This document shows positions 55,519 to 64,000 of a stretch of 64,000 nt of DNA, piece by piece; position 1 is the first letter of the stretch; each line of letters begins with the position of its first letter. Source of the DNA: Cryphonectria parasitica EP155 (taxonomy: Eukaryota; Ascomycota; Sordariomycetes; Diaporthales; Cryphonectriaceae); contig NW_024468913.1 of assembly GCF_011745365.1 (NCBI RefSeq), forward strand, positions 1,612,001 through 1,676,000, in the 5' to 3' direction. The position numbers and the translations under genes were made by a program. Below the pieces are notes generated by a model. That model had not been told where the DNA came from and did no database searches. It saw only the letters and a program-made list of their open reading frames with translations.

Positions 55519-58500
55519 GACGACAGAGTAAAGAGCCGTCCAGATGAACAGGCAAGGCTCAGTCGCGGATGCAGACAGGCGGGCCTGGGGACAAGTCTCG
55601 TCTCTGATAGGAGTCAATGTCAGTGAGTCGTGTCGCTTTAGTGATGAGACATCTGTTGCAATGCTGTTGTAGGTCGTCGTGCATTATCGTGTACAACGAA
55701 ATCGTACGGTTCAGTTGATGCCAGAACGTGCGCTGCAATGGAAGGGGTGGTGTGGTGATGACGGGGGTAGTATCCTAAGATTCAAGACAAGGAGCCTTTG
55801 AGGCAGGATAGACGAGTGGCGAGAGAACCAAGTGCTCCGCTTCGCTTCGCTGTGCTGTGCTGTGCTAGGATATGTTGCGGTGCGGTGTGCTGTTGTTGTT
55901 CTTGTGGGGAAAATTCAAGATGTCATGCTTCTTTCGGTGAAACAGGAAGGAGGTTATATGAGGGTGTAGTGCAATAACAACGTTCCCTTTAAAGTTCCAT
56001 GTGGGACGCCTGAAAGAAAAATACCACTCCCCAATGTGACAGGATGGAGGGCAGAAACGTGTCGGGTGGGTAAGCCCAGCCCGTAGAACTGGGACCGCCG
56101 ACGTCGACCTGCAGACACTGCAGCGCCTGGGAACTGAACAGGCTTACACACCGTGCAGAGCCATTCCCAACTGGGCCAAGTAACCTCTGCAGGCCAGGTT
56201 GGGCATGCCGCAATGGGACGGGACCTGGAGAGAAAGAGGTGTGGGCAGGGAAAGGGTGAGGGTTGTGTATGGTGAAAGAAAAGATCGACTTCGACTTGAG
56301 CATGTAGCCCACAACACCACACCACAACTTGGGTTTGGGTTTGAGTCAATCTTGCCATCACGCATGTAGGTGCCACAGATGAGGCCTCGGCCGGAGGTGG
56401 GCGGGCCAGAGAGGCCAAGATGCCCCCAAGGTTGATTTGGACAGCTCAAGGCAAGAGATGGCAAGCAAACACGATCTAACAGAATACCACAATACAGACA
56501 ACACCAAGAAGATGTACGAGGCTTACAGGAATGACTGATGAGTTATAGAGAAGGTGCACTCAAGGTGCAAGTGATGACCCACGGCGTGTACGGTGCAGAG
56601 GACGAGGGCTCCTTGTGTAAACGATCGTTACCCTGGGCTGCTTGTAGGTCTATCCGATAGCGAAGAGGTGGGAAGAAGAAGATGAAAAGACGAGGAGTAT
56701 CGATGTCTCACAGTCCTGAGGATGGAGGGGACCGCGCTGGTATTAAATATGGCAGCTAGGGCCCTCGTTGAAGTTGTCGACCGTGCCAACAGGTCGTTGA
56801 TCTTAAGACTAGGTCGTCGAGTAAGGTGACAGCACAACACAGGCCAGTACCTAGTGCGAGGAGGTGGGCCAGCGGCTCGTTCAAACAGGGCTCGATCCGG
56901 CGAAGCGGTAAATATAATCAGGTCGTCCTTTGTGCTGAGCCCTGAAACTGAGGCACCAAGATGAGCCGAAGTGGACGTTGGCCCTGTGCACCAAAAGTTG
57001 GCCTACTATCGGTGCTTTGGTGTGGTCTGTCGGCCTGTCTGTTGATCTGTCCGTCCGATAAATTTAAACACCACCAACAGTGCTCTCGTTGGAGCCAACA
57101 GATCCGGAGGAGCGAACGTCTCAGTGAAGACCAAGCAGACAAGTAGAGGAGGATGTCGCCTGAGAGATGGTCGTCCAGAAGCCTCGTGCCTAGAGGGCGC
57201 AGTGTTTGTTCCCACACCACTAGGTAGCCGTCATGTGCGGGTGGCGAGGGGTACGGGCACGGTGCCAGTAGCCTAATGAATTTTTCGAGTTGCCAGGGCC
57301 CTTTCCAGACAAAGGCTCTCCTACTCTCAGCGATGGGCGTGCGGGGGTTGTATGGCTAGGGTGTTTGGCATGCCAACAGTATTGTGAAAGGTTGCTCGAG
57401 GAAATACAGCAGGAACGTCAAGGCCTGGTCGAGTTTCGAAACTAAGAAGAGAGAAAGAATAGCTGGAACTTTTTGGGGTTTAGAGGAGGCAAGCGCCAAA
57501 GCCCTATAATCGACAAGGAGAGTGAGGACAAGCCCCCCCCCCCCTGGAAGTCTTCGAAATGCCTTGGGAAGATCTGCATCAGGGTGTGGGCAGGGGCAGC
57601 TGAAAAAGTGGGGTCAGGCCTGACCCATGCGAAGTCGATGCGGCAAGAAGCCAGTTAGGTGCGGCACATGCTTTATTAACACTAAGTACCCTAGTCCACC
57701 TGTGTGTATCCTTCCTTGCTCGAGTCCGTCGAGTCGGGCAGGGGCTACCCCCCTTCTCTTATGACGAGGAGCCGGGTCTAGCTCTCAGGTTTCTTCTGCC
57801 AACCCCAACCAAGACCACCAATATCAACGCATCACCAACAACCAACACCGACAAACACACCATCGCCAACGCACTAATGGAGTAGACTGATCCGATGGAA
57901 GAGAAAGAGAAAGGAAAACCACCAGATGCTCTGTACTGGATGCGTCAATACGACCACTGTCAGAGCAATCCTTGAGATGCTTCTATCTTTCTTCTCCCTG
58001 TCGGCTCATCCTCCTGAGATACCCATGGCACGACTTCTCGGACCATTTAACGTTTCCCTCCCCCTGTTATCATTAATTCCCACTACCGCACCTCTCAATA
58101 GCCCCGTAGAGAAGGGGGGAACGACTGCATATGCCGGCGTTGGTTTTCTGGCCTATCAACGACCACGTCGGCCCAGGCCTAACTTTGTCTTTACAGCCCT
58201 TGACAGAATCCTCAACAGAAGGATCATGGGCCCCTCACGTTCGGGCTTTCCGCACCACTCTTCTCTCCTCCATCAACCCCCATCCTTGCTTACCCGAGAC
58301 GATCAAGGGGCCGACGTTGCACACAATTGCTTTTTCCCACCGTGAGTCGATGGTATCGAGTATCTACTGAACACGTCACAGCAATAGCTCTGCATTCCTG
58401 TTTTAAATGCGGGATTCATGGACCCGAGGTCACCAGAAGGGTGGTCAGATCGGGATTCCTTCATTGGCCAGATTCTGTTGGATCCAGTCCGTCGGGTCAG

Positions 58501-61500
58501 GCCTTCATTCTGGGTGTGCTGAGTGGTCTGAGTGGCTGAGAGGAGCCAGATTTGCGTCCAGTCGTAGGCCTGGATTGTGCAGACACGAGTCCAGACACAG
58601 GTGTCTCTCAAAGATGACCCTAGGCATATTTCTTTTGTTGTTCATTTCCCTCTATCCGTCGGTGATGATGGTGGTTTCTCTCGATCAGGCTTAAGGTCGC
58701 ACCCAGGTATCAAGGCGTTTGGAGACGCAACGTCACGCCGTGCCCAGCACCAAGGATCATCATATTCGAGCTGCCCTTCTTTGCTGTGAGCTCATTCCAC
58801 CACAAACTCTACGGCCTGAACGAGGAAGCAGGCCGCTAAAAGACGCACATTCCGGGGTTTCGTCACCCAGGTCCGGTCTTCACAATAACGCGATTGCCGA
58901 TCCTTTATTCCTAGCTCGATGTACGACACCGTGTCGTGCGAGGGCTCTTGGCCCGGAATCCGAAGCTGGTCACAAGATCGCACTGTGATATTGGGAGACA
59001 AGGCCCGGCTTCTTTAAGGGACAGACTACCTCCTCATGTGTAGGGAAGCACGAGTCACTCAACCCAGTGGGGAGAATGAAAAAAAAAGGAAAAAAAAAGG
59101 AACCGTGCGTAGAACGCGACCACTCTTCGGCTTGAACGAGCGCTCGGGCCGCGCCCAACTCTCATTGTCACGGCTACCCGAGAGCACGCATTCCCACTCG
59201 CTCCGCTTCATTCGTGGATCGAGGGCCAACAACAGTACGTACATGCCCCGTGACTATGCACTGCTGACAAGGCTGCCAGTCTGGAAGGAGAGTCTGGAAC
59301 GGCAGCGTGCAGTAGCTGCTGGGTGCTTGGACACCCTTTCAATCAACTCGAGCTGGGCCCTACTCCAATCTCACAAATCACAGCTCTCATGGGTCAAACG
59401 AGCTGCGCAGCATCCTTGGTCGTACAGCGGACAGAATTTGGTTTTGGAAGACCGATCTTTCGGCCGTTGCTTTCTGTTGCGAAGGTGGCCGGGCCAGACC
59501 TCGCATCTCGAGACCTCTATCCGAAGCGAAACAATCTATTTGGCTTTGCCACCTGCAAGAGGGTAGTTTACTCCCGGTGGGGCACTATCTTGTACCACTG
59601 AGCAGGTCTGCGTAGCCGCCAACGTTCGCCTTTGTAATGACACAGGGTACCTCGACCCATCCCGTCGTGCCTGTGCTGGAGGAGACTGTTTCAGAACTGA
59701 CCGCTGACAGTGGATGGCACAAGGAAGATCAGTAACCTGCTCAACGCCACAGGGTGTTCAAGGAACCAACAAGGCACTAAACTATTATGGCCTGAGTCGC
59801 TGCCAATAAACAAACGATCCGACAGCCCCACGGCCGAGATTGGCTGTCATTTGTGCCCAGAATATGCTGGGCTGGTGAAACCTGATTGGTTACCGACAGA
59901 CCGGTAAGCTACCGAAACTAGCGCCACTTTGGGCCAGGCTTTGCATCCCCCTCTCTTGTTTTTTTGTTAAAAAGAGAAGAAAGAAAAAAGTAATTCGTTC
60001 GGACCCAGCAGCAGCAGCAGGGGTGGCAGTTTTCAGAGCCAAAAGCTGGGCGGCAGTGGATATCGTTGAGTCGTTTTACCCACTCCATGCAGTCAAAAGG
60101 ATCCTCAACCTGCCTAAGTATGACTGCACACTAGCGCTCTCGAGATGCGACGCAGTTCAAAAGATCCCTGTGTGCCGAATTCTGGGCCCTTTCGACCGAC
60201 ACGGGTACCCGAGAAACGAAATAGCCCGCTTCAGCGGACTCCTTCATAGAGCGCCCCGTCACGCAGTCGTCAAATAAAGGGGCCGAGACAGACAGACACA
60301 TTATGTCTTAGATCCTGCCTGCCAGGCATCTATCTTTTCTAGGTGTGATACCACCGTCAAGCTCAAGCCATACAGCATCACTTGATCGGCACGATCTCCT
60401 CCTCCGATACATGGTTTGCACCTGACCTCTGGGGCCTGCTGCTTTTGGTTACATGTCGACTGATACTCCAGGAACCTGATTCAGGCTCCCACGGTACGGA
60501 TCGACAGGTGGTGCGAAAGCGTGGATCATGCGCGCGCATGTGTCCCACCTCGCCCTCTCCTTGTGACTGGTCCCCGGGCTGTACGGAGACCCGGGCACAC
60601 CTCCTCCTCCTCCTCCTCCTTCCTACTCCACCTCTCAATTTGCAGAATACGGGATCGGCGCTCTTCCCAGCCGCACCATGCCCTAGCTTCCCCGGTGGTT
60701 GTGGGTCCAGTGCCTCCGAGTTATTGCACCCCCTCCGTCGGCAGGCACCTCGCCGCCGAGAGCCCGATAGGTCCGGCACCGCGGGATGCCGGACACGTAC
60801 CTCGTCGCATTCCTTCATCTACTCCGAGCCGACCAGCATCTCTTCACCGCTATTTCATCCGCCAATCTATTCCGAGACAAGCTGGAGGGGAAACGCGGCC
60901 TCGAAGGGGGGATGGGGGACTATACCGCCGCATGAGTTATATGACTATACGATACGCCGAGATTGGTCATGCGCAATTATCAGCCCTGTTGTGTGTGACA
61001 GGATCCACGATGTCGGGATCATGGTCAAAACCTGCGCTGGGCCTGGCACTCTCTTGCTGTCCGAATGTGCCGTTGCAGAAGGGGTTGTTTCTTTGCATCC
61101 TGGGCACCCCTCGGCTCTTTTCCGCCGCCCAGTATCCGCAGGTCTCTTGTCTTCCTCGATGTGGTTTTAGGAGCTGCAAAGCAATGTAAGCATCAGCACG
61201 CCGGATTCGTGGTGACTGGGTTGGCGACACCCGGAAGTGACCAGCAAGGGCTTGTCCGATCTGCCACCTTACTGCGAGTCACCGCATTCATTTTATCTTC
61301 CGGCTTCCCAAGAGCGCGGCCATTGCTACTGCATCTGTGAGCGCGGGAGTGTGGGTCGACACAAGCGTCCCACAGAGACCATTGTTGGCTATCGGCGGCC
61401 TGCCTCCTTACGGTCGCTTGGGCGGTGCCCTTTTTTTTTTTTCTCCCACAGGCGGCGACGGGGTAATGCTCGCCACGTCGGCAGCGTCCTTCCCCCAGAC

Positions 61501-64000
61501 AGCATGTGCGGGAAACCCTGAGACCGGCTTGGATGCGTGCCAGATGGCGTGGTTGGTACTGAGCGGTTGCCAGCCCTTTCCCTCGACAGGAAATCCCGGG
61601 CCATGACATCTACCAGCCTCGTATTTCTCAGTAGCGTCCCGGGAAAACAACATCTGAGCCACTTGGCGAGAAGTCCTGCAACCAACAGAGCAATAAAGGC
61701 TGTCACGGGAGCAAGTCCAGACCCCGCAGCTCAATTTCCCAAAAGTCCCCATTACCAGACTGTCGGGACCTCGACTAACGCGTATAAGAAGGTGGGCAGG
61801 GATCTCATTGGGCGGTACTATCGAAAGTGAAGGAGGGAGAGTGAGAATGGGCCCACGCGCCCCAATCCCTGGCCACAAAAAAAAGAAGCGAAAAAGGGAA
61901 AAAGAAAAAGTGCGGGAAAGGAAAAAGAAGTAGCAGTATTGCGCTCGCTGCAGCTGATTGTTCGAAAAGTGTGGTCGTGTGTGGCCTAGGCTCATCTCGT
62001 CTTACACCGCTTCTTGCTTCTTCCCGCTTCCTCAGGTGCTCCTTATCAGTTCTCAGTACCGCAGATTCACCCCCCTACCCAGATGTTTTGAAGCTCAGGA
62101 AGATTAATGATCCTCTGGGAGTTGCTGCCCATATTCCATGATCGAGCGTGGTGGAGCATAGTCCCTGGTCTCTAGCCTGATCCCGCTCACATGACGAAAA
62201 TGTCCTGCAATTCGATGCTGTCCTGCGGCACCCATGACAAGTGTCTCTCAGAAGCCCTTGCAGCGAGGAGATTTTGTCATGGGGTTCGAGGCGATTGTCA
62301 TCACAAGGTGGTCCAGACTGAGGCTTTGCCGTTTCTGATCAGCAGGAATAGTTGACACACGGGTTTCAAGCCTTGCGGCTCTTGGATCACAATGCCAGGT
62401 ACGCATACGAGGCTCAGCCAGCGTGTTTTGTCGTCACCAACTACTAGCTTGGCTTCTCGTCACCAACAAGTGTGAATATTGTTGGGGTTGTTGGCACACT
62501 TGTGCATCACAGTTCTAACAGGGAGGGGACCACGAAGAAAATCGGCTTGAAAGTTCAAGCCGAGAATAACGTCCCACCTTTTTGTCTCGATGAGTGAGAG
62601 TGGCAATTCCTGGCGGTAGACCGCTGCCAACCTCTTCTCCATGTTCACAAGTGGTCGTTGGTCACGGCCGATGCTCTAGCATCCTCATTCGGAGGGGCTC
62701 GAGGCTCCTTCGTTCAACTCGTTGGTGGTTCTGATTGTCTCAACCTATGTCAGCTCATTGGCGACCCGCTTTCTGAACTGGCGAGACGAGGCTCTGGGAT
62801 TGTTGTGGGATGTCTAGCAAGGGCGTTGGTCGCAAAGGGACCCTGTCGAAGTACCGATGGCCCTGGATGGGGAGCTGAGCCTTGTTCGCTTCTGACCACC
62901 ATGAGACACACGACCCGGTAGTTCGGTAACAATATCATAGGGGGATCCACTCACAGCCTATGAAGATAAGTCAGATGATAAAAGGAGCAAGTGGGGAAGG
63001 TGGAGGGGGTTACCAACATTATATGTCTGAGGGAGATGCGGACGGCATCCACCCCGGCAGTCGTCAGGCTGACGTTCAAGGGCACTCCATGCCAGTGCCA
63101 TAACGCCTGCTTCCCCTCCCCTCCCCCGTCTTTCCCAGGGGGGCTCTGCCTACGGCCAACTGGTGGCCGGGTCATGAAGGCTGGCTGGTGTCCTGATGGC
63201 GTGCCAGGATAGGGGTGAGGGCGATATCCGGTCGGGCGGTTTGGGTGGATCGCCTAGCAGGGGACATGGGAAGGTGTGGGAGAACGCTCCGGTGGATAGG
63301 AATGTGATGGAGAGACGTTGCTGCAGCAAGTGACACTGTCTGTCAGTACATAAAGGAAAAAAGGTGCGTCGGCAGAATGTAGGGAAGATATGAGTAAGAT
63401 TGAATTAATGTAGCAGCATAGAGAAGTCATGGGACTTGACAATGAGGAACATCTTCATGAAGACCGCGTTCTGCTTCTTGAGAATCCATAGTGGTACATG
63501 GGCTGACGGTTCCGTCTGTTGCAAGGGTAAGAGGGAAGAGAGACAGGAGACAGCGGCACAATAATAACAGCCCGTAAGGCTTCGGAACACGCATTTCGAA
63601 CAAGAAGAGAAAACTAGTTTTATTATGGGAAGGCATATAAAGACGAGATATCTCTGAGAGTCTTTGTCTCCAGTAACAGCTTTCGACAATCTCTCGGTCG
63701 AGTACTCTGCTATGATATCTAACAGGGGCGCAGATTGGGCCACAAGCAAGATCTTTGCCTTCCAGATGAACCTGAAGTGGGATCTGCTTTGCTCAGTATA
63801 ATATATGCAGTCACGAAAAATCTTCCTGTCCACTTTGAACAGTGCTGCCACCCCGGAGGAACAATAACACATCAACTAGATACAACTTTTCCCGGGGATT
63901 TCGTACGACGTGAATAGAAGACCCTTTGTCTTTTCCCTTGACTGCAAATTTCATGCCTACGGAACTCGAATCGTCTTCCTCATAAAGGACGCAGTATGTG
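55519..64000. other. Gene-poor right end
   Basis: About 8.5 kb in which I support no gene. Open frames up to 262 codons exist on both strands but overlap, use rare codons without pattern, and show no domain. The stretch holds a GGA/GAG-type run near 55216-55236 (in an intron of the preceding gene), a poly(C) tract at 57533-57544, and A/T runs near 59080-59100 and 61870-61930. It may be regulatory, a decayed region, or hold genes with many small exons that I could not assemble. Confidence 0.45.

Noticed and set aside
55954..56464. Overlapping minus-strand frames upstream of the LaeA-like gene considered as extra 5' exons
   Set aside because: The reconstructed protein already begins with a plausible N-terminus at 55518 and no in-phase donor upstream was convincing.
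59036..59566. 176-codon plus-strand frame in the right-hand gene-poor region
   Set aside because: No domain, and it overlaps other frames on both strands.
60382..61170. 262-codon plus-strand frame and its 222-codon overlap
   Set aside because: Two long frames in different phases over the same bases with no motif suggest chance openness of GC-rich sequence.
62460..62648. Short minus-strand frame with a DVILGLNF string, resembling a retroelement protease motif
   Set aside because: Only one short motif, without the upstream catalytic Asp-Ser/Thr-Gly triad or neighbouring retroelement domains.
63405..63875. 156-codon minus-strand frame near the right edge
   Set aside because: Cys/Ser/Leu-rich without a domain; possibly chance, possibly a piece of a gene outside the window.
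1..64000. tRNA, 5S rRNA, CRISPR arrays and operons
   Set aside because: Read by eye, I found no B-box/A-box pair with a cloverleaf, no 5S-like sequence, and no regular spaced repeats. A tRNAscan or Infernal run would be decisive.

Overview
This window looks like nuclear DNA of a filamentous ascomycete (Pezizomycotina, probably Sordariomycetes). The genes are monocistronic on both strands and broken by 48-154 nt introns with GTRNGT...CTRAY...YAG signals. The gene set is typically fungal: a PIL1 eisosome protein, a SUR7/PalI-type membrane protein, a PPZ phosphatase, a DUF3176 protein, a LaeA-like methyltransferase and a KMT6/EZH2 histone methyltransferase. A TIR-bounded transposon carries stop codons of the repeat-induced point mutation (RIP) type. 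The species cannot be named from this.

Layout. 1-2.66 kb: no convincing gene. 2.67-4.73 kb (+): F-box/WD-like protein. 7.33-9.15 kb (+): SprT-like metallopeptidase with His/Asn/Pro tracts. 10.85-12.38 kb (-): four-exon single-pass membrane protein. 16.60-17.78 kb (+): SUR7/PalI-like protein. 18.54-22.67 kb (+): WDR6/Rtt10-like WD40 protein. 25.80-27.57 kb (+): PPZ-type phosphatase. 28.85-31.58 kb: Fot1/pogo-like transposon with 93/94 bp TIRs, TA target sites and a ruined transposase. 31.79-32.43 kb (-): Myb/SANT-like open frame lying in phase just behind the stop of KMT6. 32.43-35.98 kb (-): KMT6/EZH2. 37.27-39.75 kb (-): DUF3176 membrane protein. 41.64-43.08 kb (+): PIL1. 43.65-44.15 kb (-): NAA38-like LSM protein. 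44.81-48.66 kb (+): RAD2/XPG nuclease. 49.36-50.29 kb (+): ATP synthase subunit g. 53.98-55.52 kb (-): eight-exon LaeA-like methyltransferase. 55.5-64.0 kb: gene-poor, no convincing gene.

The genes are mainly conserved housekeeping or cell-cortex functions: tRNA modification, NatC acetylation, nucleotide excision repair, respiration, eisosome and membrane domains, protein phosphatase. Two are chromatin or secondary-metabolism regulators, KMT6 and the LaeA-like protein. There is no operon logic. The pairing with most regulatory interest is the divergent NAA38/RAD2 promoter.

The most unusual features centre on KMT6. A 213-codon Myb-like frame without an ATG follows its stop codon in phase, and a potential 48-nt in-frame intron would remove exactly that stop. 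A short interstitial telomere repeat lies about 0.5 kb upstream of its start codon. The neighbouring transposon combines nearly identical TIRs with a RIP-type degraded interior. Gene models were built by hand from splice signals and reading-frame continuity; no database search was run.
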